Counted from the first letter of the stretch, positions 1 to 13,479 are shown. The stretch: DNA of 64,000 nt from Favolaschia claudopus (GCA_037176885.1 JAWWNJ010000178.1:398440-462439); one strand, 5' to 3'. Notes: generated by a model from the sequence alone, not told the origin. Numbers and translations: made by a program.

Positions 1-2870
1 GTAGGCGCTCATGGTGCGGTCAGGCTCAATCCAGGACAAGGGGTGTGCGCTGTGCCGGGGCTGAGGCGAGGGAGCGGGTTAAGAGAGAAGGGGGAGGAGG
101 ATGCTTGGGCAGGTCGTACATGTACACTGGTAGGCGTCGCCGCCTAGGTGTACGGATGAAGGAGAGAAGGAGGAAGAGAGGTGGGAGGCTTGCCTGCCTC
201 ACTTCTGTCCGTCGTCGCTCTCGATGTCCTCGTTTCGTTCCGCGACACTCACTCGCAGGCTCGCCATTCCGCTCATGATCAGCCTTTCCCGCTGCGAGGG
301 GTCCTCAGCGCGGTGGTGGTATGGATAGGTCTTGGGAACACCGAGGAGGGACGAGGGAAGCGGGGGAAGAGGGGGAAGGTGGGGAAGAGATGGCGTGCGG
401 AAGGGTAGATAAAGATGCGGAGAAGGAAAAAAAGTGGTGCGGTGTGAGGTGCGGGTGGTATCTGGGAAGGAGGAGGAGTCGGGATTGACAAGGAACATGT
501 ACGCACGAAGGGGTTTAGTCTCTCGGTGGATGACGGGAATGAGGCGACGGGGATGCGATATGAGGCGTCTGGCTCGCGGCGCGTCTCCATCCCTGCCTTC
601 GCTTTCGCCCGAAGTTAATGTCCAAGACGCTGGAGATGCAGGCACCTAGCCGCCACGGCGCTCCCGCCGTGCATTCGATCGATCAATGCATGCGTGCGGG
701 ATGCGGAGGGTGTCTGCCGTGTCGGCGTTGTGGATGCGCGGTCGAAGGAGATGGGTGGGCGGGAGGCTCGTACAGCTTGCATACACAACTCAAGTTCGCA
801 GGGTACTTACTACAGTGTTGCCGTAGGCACCGCGCTGCCTTGCCTTGCCGATCGATCATAAATGAATATGTAGACGATTTGGGCGCCACTTTCAAGCAAC
901 TTTCAACTCAAAAAGAATTCGGCAGAGGCGGTTGGTTGTCCAGAAGGCAAGGCTGTAAATTTAAACTCAAGGTTCTTCTCGATTCGATTCAGAGTTGAGG
1001 GCTTCAGGATGAAGAATGCTATGCTGACAGTGACAAGACCCGTACATAACAGACTTGCCGTAGCCGATTGGGCTTGACGACTGGTTTGTATGAGTTTGTA
1101 TGATACTTGAAATGGCCACAAGGGTCACGCTCCGACTCGCCGCGACAAGAAGATAGAACTTGAACGAAAGATGCATTGGATTGGTATTATAAGAAGAGAA
1201 TATAATACGAGGGGAAGAAAGAGCTCATACCACTTGCAGCACAGCGATGCGCCGTCGCCCCCACCCACCCCGCCCCACCCGCCCCGCCGTCGCTGACGAG
1301 CCCCGTGTCGAATTGAATCGAATTGCGAAGGTTCGAGCGCAGCCGCAGACGTGTCTGTTTCCCATCCACCGGCATATCTGCCCTCACCCACCCCCTGACC
1401 AGCTTCAGCTTGGGATAAGAAACTTCCGAAGCCACCGCGCCAGCCCCACCAACTGCCTCCTCCCGCCTCCCGCCGACGACGATGAAGACGATCTCGACGA
1501 GGGAGTGATCATCGACGGGCATCACATCGCTACACGCTCATCCAAGCTCGCGCAGCACGTCCGCCCCGCCCCGCCCCGCCCGTTACAACGGAGACTCGTC
1601 CCCACCCGCCGCACCAGAGCGCTGCAAACCGTACCCGAGCGCTAAGGGTAATGGCGATGTAGCGTCCCCGGCGTAAGCAGCGAGCGAGCGAGGATGCACT
1701 GGCAGCATGAGAGTATGGTGTCGTGGATGTGGGGGATACCCGAACGGAGGCGTATGCGGGGTACGAGATGGAGGTGCGCGAGGTCGAGATACAGGTACGA
1801 GCGGGAGGTGACAGTGGAGATACGAGATTGAGATAGAGGCGTATACGAGCTGCAGGCCGAGGTGGAGGTGGAGGCGAGAGGTCGAGGTCGGGATGGAGGC
1901 GGAGGTGCGAGCTGGAGGTGGAGATCGATGGAGGTGGATGTGAGAGGTGCGAGTTGAGGGGGGAGGTCGACGAGGGATGTCGAGGTGCGGAGGTCGGGGT
2001 CACTGTATCCAGCCGCTCGGCCCGCTCCCGCCAGACTCTTGTCGAATCCGATCGACGTTTACGCGCGCCTGTCCACTGACTGGCACACCCTCATCTTTGA
2101 CATCATCGACCCATCCGCTGCCCTACCCGACCGCCTGTAGCTTCAGGTTCGGCTGGGCAAGAAACCGCACCGGCACCGGCTGCTGTAGCCCGCCTCCCAA
2201 AGCCGCCGACGGAGACGAGAACAGGGACGATTTCCACGAGGGAGGGATCGTCGTCTACACCCAGTCACACGACCGTGTCAATACCGCGTGACTAGTGTTA
2301 TCAGCACGCAGACGGCAGGCGGGCTGCAAAGAGGCAAAGAGAGCGACTACTGATCCGAAGGGGAGTGGATTGGGTCGAGGGGAAAGCGGGTGCGAAGGGA
2401 GAGAGGCGTCAGAGGGGTTATGGTACGCTGATGCTGATGGCGATGGAGACGGCGATGGAGGAGAGGTAGGTAAGTGTGGGGCAAAGAGAAGAGGTATGTC
2501 GTACTTGAGGTGATGGGATGGTGGACGAGCGGTGGAAAGGGAGAAGGCAACGGGACGGGACGAAGGTAGACGCAGCAGTAGCGTTATGAGATATGCTACA
2601 AGGCGACGTAAGCTCAAGGCGAGATGTATGGTAGGTAGGTAGGTATGGAGCTGGGCATACCTGACGATCCGAAGCGCCTACTCGTCGATAGGCCCGACAT
2701 CCTCCTTTAACGACCCGCGCGTTTGAGAAGATGCGCGCACCCGGCTGAGAGAAGAGAAGAAGAGACACGCGCTCCGGGCGTCGACGGCGGTGGTTATGGT
2801 ATTGTTTAGGAAGGACGACGCTGGGGGCGGTGTGCGTGCTGACTCTCGTGAGATTCGAGAGACAGAGACG
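1..2870. other. GC-rich repeat-derived region, no supported gene
   Basis: Purine- or pyrimidine-skewed, GC-rich, low-complexity sequence. Open frames of 60-160 codons occur on both strands in several phases, as expected from composition alone. Their translations are Arg/Pro/Ser-rich, have no recognisable domain, and do not join through good splice sites into one reading frame. Short blocks recur inside the region (about 1482-1526 resembles 2208-2255) and again near 25.9 kb, so it is best read as decayed copies of a dispersed repeat. A real short gene cannot be excluded. Confidence 0.5.
2630..2645. repeat. GGTA microsatellite
   Basis: Four consecutive GGTA units within the GC-rich repeat region. 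It is short and probably neutral. Confidence 0.7.
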
Positions 2871-5620
2871 TAAGTGTGCTAGTCCAGCTGGATGATGCTA
2901 AATCGTCGCCCTGCTCGACAGCGCAGCGCAAGTCTGAGGCCGAAAGCGCGGTGCCTCGACTGGAGAGACTTGATCACCACCATGTCCGGAATATCGAAAG
3001 AGAAGGGGACTCGCACCTGGAATCCTGAGTTCAGACGGGAAGACGACAAGCAGACAGCTCCTCTTCGTCTAGGAGGAGGGAAAGCCGAATGCGCCAGTGA
3101 AAGGACATCGGCGGACATCGGCTGTAAATCATTTCGACCAGTGACGTGTCGTTGAGCATGAGAAGACGAAGGCCAGGCAGCGGCGGCGGGAGGAGGAGGT
3201 GTACGGGGAACTCCGCTGTCGTCAGCCGGGTTTTGATGAGCGGCAGGTGTCGGGGACGGAAGAGTGTGCTGCGGGACCCTGACCCTAGATCGACGTGATT
3301 GCAGCGTAGAAACCTTGCTGGTGTTGGAAGGAAGACCAGGTAAACGAGGACAGAGGACGAGTCGTTTGAGATCTAAGTCGGTGTAAGTAAGTAAGCATTT
3401 TCGAAAGCCCAAACGGACAGAGCAGACGCACCTTGACATCCAGTACCACAATCACCTCACACTCTATCCCAGCACCGCTAGACTCTTTGCGAAGGTCCGT
3501 ATCATCTAGCGTAGAATCCCTGGTGAGACTTAGACGAATGTGACGGGCTCGGAGAGAGACGGGCGAACCTTCTTCTAGCTTGCTTATAGTCCAGAAGTGA
3601 GTCTTCACACCACGGAGCCATACAGCTGTGCGACGTTCTCTCGTTGTAGGGGAGCCCAGAGAACCCTAAGAGCAAATCTGAGCGATGGAAAAGATGACCA
3701 AAACAGGCAGGAGGTGTTTGTTTATTTATTTGCTTGGCTGCATCACCAGAATTCAACAACCTCTTTTTCTGCTCCGAACCATCAGCGCGATCCCGGCATA
3801 TTTCTCAGTCTGTCTATTGAAAGCACGTAGAACTATTCAAGTCCACGAGACGCACACAAACACTCGGAAATTGCGATCTCAAAATCCGAACTCTCCAATT
3901 CGGCTTCAAGAATCAATCCAGTGAAAAGTAAGGAAAAAAAAATCTCGGCCCTCCACAGTGTCTGCGCCACCCAGTCACGTTTCCCTCATCAATTCTTCAA
4001 AATATTATCGACATTGGGAGGCTCTGGTGCCTCACTTCCGTTCTCAACAGTCCCTCTAACTTTTCGAATCTCGATTCAAGTCGCTCGCTAGAAGTCTATA
4101 AAGAAGCGGCCTTCGATTCTGCCCAAACCGAGATCCGGCACCCTAGCTTTCCCAAGACAGTCACCAAAAGACTGCTTGCTTCGCGCACCTCGACTCCGGC
4201 TGTAACAGAGTCTATATATATCGCGCGGACTCCCATCAGCCATCGCAAGATTTGGCTGACGTGGAACCAAGAACACACGACGTTCTCTCTGCTCCAGCCC
4301 AATGCTCCTCTCCCACACATCCTTCACTCTCAAATCCCTCCTCTGCCATGCCCATCCGCCACCGCTGTGCCACCCAACTCCGACGTCCACTATTCGCCCC
4401 AATGGCCCCAAATTCAAAACACGTTTCCACCTCGTACTTCGTGACCGCTTCAATCCGATGAAGTTTCTCATCTTCGCACCAACCTTGCGCCTCAATCCTA
4501 TCCGAAGATCTCGATAACGGTCTCCTTCTTCATCTACGCAATTAGCGCTATGAATTTTCAATCCGACGATACCCCACCGACGCCACTGGTCCTCGTCAAC
4601 TTCGTCTTTGAATCTGACTGTCTCCTTGCCAGACTTCTTCGCCGCTGAGCGCTCAAGAAATGCGTGCATCTATAAAAGCTGGGAAAATATCTTCTTCGCA
4701 GAGCATGCAAAAATCTGGCGGTGCGTATCAGATTTAGATTATCAAGCGGATTGACCGACCATATATTCACAATACATATCATGCCGCCGAGCTTATTGCT
4801 ATTGTGCTATTGGTACAGACGATGTCTCTCGAAGCATGTGGGTGGAGCCGTTTCGTTTGTATTGATTTTGGCTAGCTTTTCTTCGTCTTCGTTGCTCGAA
4901 CTCATAGTTTCTTTGTCGTACTTTTAGATCTGTCACGATCCCCATACCGGGGATGCTTGTGCGCTGGTCCTTCAACTCTCGCATGTGTAACATTTGTATA
5001 ATGACGCAGTAAGTTCTCCTACACGTTTTATTTATTCCGAGTAAATATTGATCGTCTCGTGGTATTCAGAAACGGCTGCCACGCGAGTTCAAACGACATC
5101 TCCAATGCCAGGAAATTGAATGGCGGCAACTTCAGACTTCTGACACATTCCATCACCAGCCGGGGACACCCCGCTCTGCCTCTCTAGAGAAGTCGCGGAT
5201 TCCATGAGTCCGCTATGCGTTATACGTTCATTCTTTTCTATTACAACGATCGCGACGCGCGCAGGCAGGTGTGCGGTGTGGGGCCGACGAATGCACTCTT
5301 ACTGAACTCTCACCAAGCTTGACTCCAAGAGAAGACTCACATTGCCGGAATTAGTCAATCTATGGACTTCGAATTGGGACCAGATTTATGTACGTTTACC
5401 ACCCTGTATATTCTTTCCACCCTATCCATAGAGCATCATTTTCAACGTAGTCCGGTAGGAGATGATCCTTCACAAATTCCAGCATGTCTATGGGTGGGTC
5501 CGGGAATGTCTGCGAGTCCAAGTTTGTTTGAAAGTCAAAGTGATTAGTATGGGGAACGTTTTACCTGAAGCCACTTCAAAATATTGTGCCAGTCGTGATT
5601 ATGATACAGATTGGGGATGT
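2871..5620. other. Intergenic, no gene recognised
   Basis: Two longer minus-strand open frames lie here (2879-3451, 190 codons; 4088-4669, 193 codons). Neither shows a known domain, a signal peptide or a consistent splice pattern. The 4088-4669 frame is Arg/Gly-rich and overlaps open frames on the other strand. Composition falls towards AT from about 4700 to 5600. I see no RNA gene or transposon end. Confidence 0.4.
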
Positions 5621-5848
5621 TCATGTGCTTGAAATGATGATGAGTAGAATCGCATTCGGGAACAGCACAGTCCTCACATCAAGACGATCACCAATAAATG
5701 AGCAAACATGTTCTTGATTGCAGCGTAGAGTGTCGAGAAGATGGGGAGTCGGCGGACATGATCGCAGGATATACGACCACGAAGGTGGAAAGAGGAACCT
5801 AGCCGTGGAAATGAGACGGAAAGACAATCAGATATATTCTATGACAAC

Positions 5849-8800
5849 TCACGGTTGCCCAATCTGACGCTTCAAAATATCGTTCAAACACTCATTTAAA
5901 CACCATATTGCAGTATCCTCCAGCGAAGAATCGGGATGGAGATCCCGAATTCGTGTCGGATGCGCGACAGGCCATAGGAAGATATCCCATTCGTTGTTAT
6001 CGCGGTTTTCCAGCATAGATCGGGTGGCGGAAATGATACTTCGGACGTCTTTGTCGGAGAGTTGTTGGATCTTAGGAACAATGTATGCTCCTGTGCAGAC
6101 ATACAATCCGTTTTGTGGTATGGGGAGAGCGCCAAGGCGATACATTTGCGTGATTCTGATCAGATCGGACGACGTGGTTGACCGAACAAAGCTGATGTTG
6201 GGAAGTTCGGACTGGAGAATTTCGGGGGTTCCGTGTGAGGCAAGGACGTAGTTGCACTGATCATGGAAACACTTGATGAAGAAGTTTTCTGCCCATTTTT
6301 GAATCAAATCATGGGGTGCTTTGTTAAGCTAATTAGCATTCGATCAGGATCCGTGTCAAATGATCAGAAGCATGTGGATGCAGCGACGTACTTCAAGCCA
6401 TTCAATGAAACGTCCACCGAGATCCTCCGGAAAGTTGAACGACAGTATCAAGTCCAACCTTATGCAATACAGGAGCGTGATTAGCTCGGGAGTAAGCCTG
6501 ACGGTTGTAATGAATGGCAGACATGAAATGAGGTCGCTTTTCAAAAACAGATGTCAAACAGCCAGCCGTAGTGCAAAGTGGATAATTGGATGGAACTCAC
6601 TACGGCAGATGCAGCTCATCAATGTGGCTCGAATTCTGAGATAACGCCTCGAGCGTATCTGTTGCGAGATTCTGTCGGTCAATGTCACTGAAGTGAAAAT
6701 TCCGAGAGCGGTTGCAATCGCAGAGAAAATCGAGGAAGGAAGCATGGTATACAGACATGTACTGTTCACCACCGTCGAATATCCAACGAATGAGGGAATG
6801 AAGCCGCTTTGTCGTCAGCGAGATCTTTTCAGGCTTCAACCCGAGGAGCTGCCCGATTTGCGCGATGGAGAGATTGCTGTTAACTCTCGCCGCGATGACT
6901 GATATAACGCGGGAGAGCGGCAGTTGAACCGGAACTTTGCGTAGGATTTGAAGGTAGAGTTCGTCGAGAGCCGGGAAGGGTGATACGAAGTTTGAATCTT
7001 GTTCCGATGGTTGAAGGTCAGTAACGATCGCTAGCTGATCAACGGGGTCGCAGTATTTGTCCTCCACGAATCTGATCACCGTGGCGGCGTAGATGAAGTG
7101 GCCGGATGATTTCTGAGTAATGTGCCAGATTAGGTCCTCCTCGGGCCAGCTAGCTACAACGCCGTGATCCTCGCGAATCCGCTTGAATTCGTCGGTCAGA
7201 TAGACCTTGACATCGCCGTAGGAGGCTGGAACAGATAGGTGTAGACAAGAGAGCGCAGCCTCGCCGAACACCCGTTTTATGTGATCCTCCGGCCTGCTGA
7301 CAATGAGAATGCGCAGCATGGAAAGGGATGCGAGGTTAGGGAGACAGCGCAATAGCTCCTGTTGTCGGGTTTCGTCCTCGCATTCATCGAGGCCGTCGAT
7401 GACCATGACCAAGTTGCGGCCATCAGAAGTGTCGATGTCATGGTAAGGTTCGATTACAAGTCGCTGGAGCTGATCAGGAAGCAATTTATCGACGAGGGCG
7501 GGATTGGTTGTCAGGCGCAGTGCGATAGCGGCTTTGAAGGAAGGATAGATCAGAGCGAGCTGGTAAGCGATTGTGGGCCAGAGTTTGGTGGCGTTTCCGC
7601 GAGACGAGTGGCCACGTTTGAAAAAGAAGCTGGCCCCGAGAGAGCTTTGGTCTCGCACTTGCTCACAGAACGACTGGGCAATGGCGGACTTGCCAGTCCC
7701 TGCGGGACCGTGCATCCAGAGAATCTGCGATGTCGAGTCGCTGATATCTTGCGACCAGGTGGTTAGATCGTTGAGAATTTCCAGCCGCGTGTTTGGGTGA
7801 CAGGGTGGGCGGGTGAAACTCTCGGCGGCGTCATGAATGGCCTCGGTGGCGGATGCGTTGTATAGAATGCGAAGCGCTACCTAGCCCATGAGACAATGGA
7901 AACGAGGATGTATTTGGTAACTGCTTACCGGCGTCGATCTATGAGAATTTAGAAACATCCCTCCATTAAGTATCGATATAATACAACAACCCTGGAGGGT
8001 ACTTACGCTCGAGTTATCCATTTTATTCTCGATTGACATGGTAATTTCGAGCTGGCATTGCATTAGGAAGTGCTCTGTACGAATATTATCCAGCTGAATA
8101 CATACATGGAAAGATTTGATTCGGCTGTCGATTCTTCGTATGGCGGTCTCGACTACCTGTTTATCTTCGTCACTCTCGAGGATCTTCTTGAGCGTGCTCC
8201 GTGTCGAGAAGGAGTCCAGATCAACCAATTCGGTGACGAGATATCTTGGGCAAAGATTACAGTAAGCGGAGCAGATGGAGCAGAGAACAGATGACGAAGG
8301 AACAGCGAAACAATAAATCGTGATAATTATATAATGATAATACGCACTCGGAAAACGTGCGAATCCGAGTCTTTGCTTCTGGGGAGGGAGTTTTCGGCAG
8401 AACGGCATTGATGATGTCGACTTGGTGCGAGACTTGCTCGAATAGAGCGCGGAAGTGGTCATTGTTTTCGGATACGGCCTGAGTATATTCGGCGCCTAGA
8501 ATGCGGGAAAGACACCATGGTGCTTACCGTGGCAAGCTCGATGACTGTATTGACGGCGCTGAAGGCGATTTTGGCAGGCGTGCCTTCGAGCATTGGTTCG
8601 ACCTTGCGTAGTAGGAGGATCAGTCCGTTTTTGAGCGCTTTAAGGTGATTTGGGCGGAGTACGGTGTTGGGCGGTCCTGATTATTCAGACAGCGAAGACA
8701 AGATGAAGAAAAATACATACTTTGGTGCGTGCTGTCCGCCGACTCGGGGTCCTGGGAGATAGCCACAGCTGCACTGTTTCCACCCGACTGACTCCCTGCT

Positions 8801-8862
8801 GGATTCGGTCTCGGAGTTCTCGTAGACCGCCGTGCGAGAAGTGCTTTTAGAGCCTCCTTCAT
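5849..8862 (-). CDS. NACHT-domain NLR-type NTPase, seven exons
   Basis: Proposed exons on the minus strand: 8862-8721, 8676-8528, 8478-8348, 8244-8007, 7880-6604, 6497-6392 and 6328-5849. They sum to 2,523 nt and 840 aa in one frame with GT..AG introns. The N-terminal 170 residues have the helical layout usual in agaricomycete NLRs (residues such as LKNGLILLLRKVEPMLEGTP). The NACHT core follows in exon 5, with Walker A GPAGTGKSA and Walker B LVMVIDGLDEC. No WD40, ankyrin or TPR repeats follow. The last exons encode a helical C-terminus of unknown kind. In this family the NACHT module binds nucleotide and oligomerises after ligand sensing by the C-terminus, linked to non-self recognition; that role is inferred. 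A final splice (donor near 5855) could extend the protein by about 60 residues to 5621. Confidence 0.82.
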
Positions 8863-10015
8863 GGTAAGTCTGGGCCACTGTGATCTTTTGGCTTGGAATC
8901 GTGCAGTCGCTGTGGTGGTGGTTAGAGACAAAGAGAGAAGGCGATGTCTGTCTATCAATGAAAAAACGTTGCACGCCATTCACCACACCTTGAGATATTT
9001 TTGTGAATATGCCGTGTGACATGAACCGCCGCGCAGGTTTGATTGGATGAGTGTTGACATCGAGGGTAGCCAGGGGCCGCCGCATGTCAGATTTGAGTCT
9101 TTTGAGACCCGTGAATCTCGGCAAAACAAAAGAGACGAATAAAGAAGTAATTTAAACTGGCCTGTGGTGACATGCAATGGGATTATTTCAGTCTTACCAT
9201 CGCTATCAATCTTGAATTAAACGTGACCGCAAATCGAGAGCCGTATATTAAAGAGTCGGAAGTAGAGAGAGGCTGTAACGCATAAAATGAGTCTGTGCCG
9301 AAAGCTGCAAGTTATTGAGAGACAGTGGACACTACTTACTTACATTTGACTCGGACGGCGATTTCCGCGTAGCAAATGATGCTTGATCGTGGCGCCGCAA
9401 AGAAAGATTGACTCGGCCTAGCTCGCAAAAAGGTGAATTACTGCTCAGCAAACGGAGGGTGAATTCGTTTCCGATGGAGGTGCAGGCCGCCTTGATCATT
9501 GATGGTCCGGAGCAAGAGCGAAAGGTGTTGAATTCTAGCGTCGCAGCCAAGCAAACAAACAAACTTCTCCTCTCGCTGCACTTGACCAAGCTACAAGCGT
9601 ACAACGATATCAGCTCAAGAGGATGCAAGCCCTTAACCGGGTGATGACCCCCGGCACGAAATCTCTCCGCTCTGTGGGGCGTTCAAGATGTGATGTGAAT
9701 ACTCTCGCCGCTTGCGTCCCTTGCGTCTCCCGCCGGAGCGACAACTCTGAGGCGATTCCAGGCTGGAGTAGCAAATGCTTAGCAAAAGCCCTACCGACTC
9801 CGCGCTTTGGGAATGTCTGCTTGGACGGCTTGGACGGAGTGTGAGGCACTTATTTGTGGACAATGGATGTCAACGTGTGTCTCCCTTCTAATTTTCCGCG
9901 AATATTTACTGAAGCCGAGTGCGGAGCCATTAGAGCCTAAGTCACTCTCCCCCCGTCCTCATCCTCCTTCAACTTGAGTTCTCGCCGCTTTAATTTTGCC
10001 GTTTCAAACACCGCT
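8863..10015. other. Upstream region of the NACHT gene, no gene seen
   Basis: Mixed-composition DNA with only short unrelated open frames on both strands. The minus-strand sequence directly above 8862 should hold the NACHT gene promoter. No clear TATA box is visible. Nothing else is supported. Confidence 0.4.
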
Positions 10016-11960
10016 CCTAGAACTTAGTACAAGTCTTGTACAAGTTCTCTACTTGTGCGCAATTCACGTCGGTCTAGGGTTAGGGTTCCGCCGCCCTTTT
10101 CGACAGACCACTCTTCCCGACCCGTCTACGACATCTGCGCCTTATCGAACCCCAACCGACGATAGCAGGACATCTCGTACAGCACCAGCGAGTCCCGCTT
10201 CTGCTTGGTTTTCGTCGTCGTCGAGTTCAGGCTTGACGTTGTCGAGGACACGTCAGTCAGGATGACTCGCCATGGGTGTCGTTATACGCACTCGACTTTT
10301 CACCCTCGTAAATCAACAAAAGCCGCACGTCCCGGCTCATCCGCTCCTCGTGCCTACGCGCCTGCGTGGTTTCGATGCGCGAGATCTCGCGATACCACTC
10401 CCGCCTCGCTCCCCGGAGTAGCTCTTACCGCGACTGGGGTGGCGCGAAGGCGGCGGGCGCTACGCTCAAGTCAGAGGCCGGTGTCGTCGTCCTTGAGAGG
10501 AGAACATGCGCGGGGATGGGACGGGCGTAGCAGGACGGTGACGTGAGGGGGAAGAGGACGAGGATGGGAGGATGGATAAAGTGTGGCGAGCGGGGGCGAA
10601 TGACGAAGACAGAAGATTGGGTTGGTGGCGGGCGTTTGGATCGTCATTTCAGGTAGGTGGATCTCTTCCACCTATTCGTTCTCCTTACCTCGAGCTTACC
10701 TTCCCGTCAGCATACCGCCCATGCCCGACCACTGGGGCCACCTTCCACCCTCGGCCGTGGCGCCATAGAGGTATGCGGTTGGTGGGCGGACTGAGGGTGT
10801 GCGATGGCGGATGGGACTCCAGTCGTGAGAAGAACGAACAGGGGAGCGATTCGTCGGAATGGGGAGGAGGCGAGCTGATGATGAGGACCTATCCGACCCA
10901 GGCTCCTACACTCGCATTCACGCACCCTCGCACGCGCACCTCCTCTTCAATATGAATCCCCTCCTCATCTTCCTCTATTGTCCCCGCCCCATTCACCGGC
11001 GACCCTCTTCCTCGTACGCCGGGATCCTCGAACGCGGAGCGTGCGTACTGCAGCCCTCTCATCGTATGCTGCCCTCGGCCTCCGCAGCTGCGGCAGTGGT
11101 GCGGCTGCTCGCTGGTGCTGCTGGAACTAGGGCGAGGAGGCGGGGCAATGGACGTGGTCGCTGCGGGCAGGTGCATCTGTATGAGCTCGTCACTCGACGA
11201 TACTTGACGGGGATGATTCACCTTGGGTCTCCGGCGCGCGCATATGTAACCTTCATCCCACCCCAATTCACTGCTTGCGCTCCTCGCGAGGGCAGGATTC
11301 GTCGTCCCTCATCCCCATCTACCCCTCGCGATCTCGTCATTCCTCTCAAGTCTCTCAGAGCGCAGTGGTCCGGCGACCCGAGCTCTGTGTATTCCGCGAC
11401 TCGGTATGGGTGTGAAACGTTCGCTCGATGACGTGGCGCTGCGTGCACGGTGATGGCAATGTGGCGCGCTTGGATACGGCGGGGTTGGCGGGTGCGTACC
11501 CAAGGAATCGTGGAGATGGTTGGGATGCAGATACAGATGGGGCTGTAGATGCAAATGGAGGCGCAAGCGGTCGATCGGATTGACCCGCAGGAGAAAGATC
11601 GACGCGAGAATTCCTTTCTGGCGCCGATTCGGACGCGTCGGACGCGGTGTGGGGAAACGGTGGTAGCTGCGGGTTCCACATTCCTACTTGCTAACTCACT
11701 GTCGTAGGTGGTGGAGGTGGATAGATGGAAGGTCGATACGAGGGAGGCGAGCGATATTGGCGGGCCTGGCGGAGCACGAGCGGCCGTGGGCGAATGAGAC
11801 GGTGGTAGAGATGGGGGTACACTTCCTTTGAGGGCCGCTCCTTCATGGGATGTTGGTCAGTCGTCTTTGTTCTCCTCCCAAGCTTGGGTGTGAGTCTGAT
11901 CATACCTGCTTTGTATTCGCAGCGCCAGCAGAGGCTCCATTTTAATTCCACTAACGTGTC
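10016..11960. repeat. Degenerate GC-rich dispersed repeat copy
   Basis: Begins with an inverted block around AGTCTTGT (about 10031-10045), followed by an interstitial TAGGGTTAGGGTT at 10075-10087. It continues as GC-rich sequence with overlapping Pro/Arg/Ser open frames on both strands. The same order (an AGTCTTGT core in an inverted repeat, then two TTAGGG units, then a GTCGTCGAG-like stretch) recurs at about 25027-25230. I therefore call both copies of one decayed repeat family. No coding function is supported. Confidence 0.45.
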
Positions 11961-12412
11961 CGGAAGATTTGATAATGTAGCTCGGACGGCCTCGGCGAGA
12001 GGAATGTGAGATGAACTTAGGCAGGTAGGCTACGAGAGAGGGGGGGTAGAAGTGCCTGTCGCGTTTGAGCGCGAGGTCTACTTAAAGTATGCCAGTGGCA
12101 AGGTTGTTGTCAAGTGTTGAGCATCATCTTGATTGCATGTGCAAACTCACCCGGCTTTGCTTCACCCCTCCATCATTGTTTCTGCAAACTTCCGGTTCAA
12201 CGACGACTGCGAGCTTCAAGCCCTTCTAAGGTTATAGTTCTATTGGTGCTGGGCTCGTCTGAAGACCCTGATATTTATAATTTGCCTGTCGAAGAATTTT
12301 CCACTGACGATTTCTGGTCCTGTGGATTTCGGAGCGACGTATTGATTCCCAGACACTTGGGATATATTCGGGCGATTTCCAGGCGACCAGCATGCTCTCG
12401 CTCTTCAATGGG

Positions 12413-12416
12413 ATTT
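12413..12416. repeat. Target-site duplication ATTT, left
   Basis: ATTT directly abuts the CACTG terminus and is matched by ATTT at 15015-15018 outside the opposite terminus. Confidence 0.6.
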
Positions 12417-12570
12417 CACTGTGAAAAGTAAAAGCACTCAAATGTAGTGCCCGGCACTCATTTTCGAAATCTAGCACTGATATGAAGTGCTTAGGGAATG
12501 AGTGCTTTTTAGGGCACTTTTTATTAGTGCTTCAAAGCACTCATCCCCGAAGCACTCCATATAAGTGTCG
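12417..12570. repeat. Left terminal/subterminal repeat cluster
   Basis: About a dozen AGTGC or GCACT pentamers within 150 bp in both orientations, starting inside the terminal inverted repeat. Such clusters bind transposase in CACTA elements; that role here is inferred. Confidence 0.65.
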
Positions 12571-13479
12571 GAGAGTAACTTCGAGCCGTATCGGCAACGT
12601 GGGTTGCCAGAATGCCGGAACAGCGGCAATCGACGGCATTTCATCAATCAAAGTTCGACTCGCGTCGTTTTGAACGTTTCCTTAAGATTGAGCAGTCCGG
12701 CCTGCCTATAGCTATGTACATTGTAGAACAACCCCCTCAAAAGAATGACTCAGCAAATGATCAGGGCCCCGTACCAGGCCTAGTTCACAGTGTGAGCGTA
12801 TTGGTTTGCCACTTGCTCGCTTTGGGCACCATTTCAATTTATCGAAACCTCATGTCCATGAAATTGACTGAGGCAAGGCCGAATTGTGAGACAATGCATA
12901 CTTACATGTAGCAGACAAATCTAATTGACGGTTCAGCCTGGCGGACAAATAATTTTGCATTTTATCTGAATTTTTGAGAATTTTCGGCTGAGCTGTTCGA
13001 AACGCGACTTTCGGACTTAGCGAAAAACGCGACGCGTCAGTCATGTGATGTGTGACATCAGTGACATGTAACACATCGCTCCTCTCCCTTTTCCTTCATC
13101 TTCTGGGTTGTCCCGTGCGCTCCCGTCCTCCTACGCGCCCGGATACGATACAGGACAACTTATAAGGGCCAATGACACGTCTTGCGTCCCCGAAATGTCT
13201 GGATGGCGCCCAAATATCGGCCTCTGAGGCTGATTACGTCTCCGACCAACATCGACGCATTGCACGCGTTGGACGCGTGCGATTGTCTTCTGCGAGTGCT
13301 CTGACGACGACGAAACCTCACTTATTCCATCGAGCTTGCCTTCTATCCCCTCTCGCCTCTCTTCGACTCGCACGAGGGTGATGGTATCATCATAGGCCGT
13401 TCCTCCGATTGCACGAAGAACGTCGATGACGGACGCGAAGTTATTCACAGAAATGATTCCTGGCGTGCTTTACACTTTG

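Noticed and set aside
199..2768. Several 100-160 codon open frames on both strands
   Set aside because: They overlap each other in many phases, are Pro/Arg/Ser-rich, show no domain, and are expected in GC-rich low-complexity DNA.
7929..7938. A 10-nt microexon in the NACHT gene
   Set aside because: Splice-like borders exist on both sides, but one 126-nt intron (8006 to 7881) joins the flanking exons in phase, which is simpler.
10075..10087. Telomere end
   Set aside because: Only two TTAGGG units, flanked by unique sequence on both sides and repeated in similar context at 25 kb.
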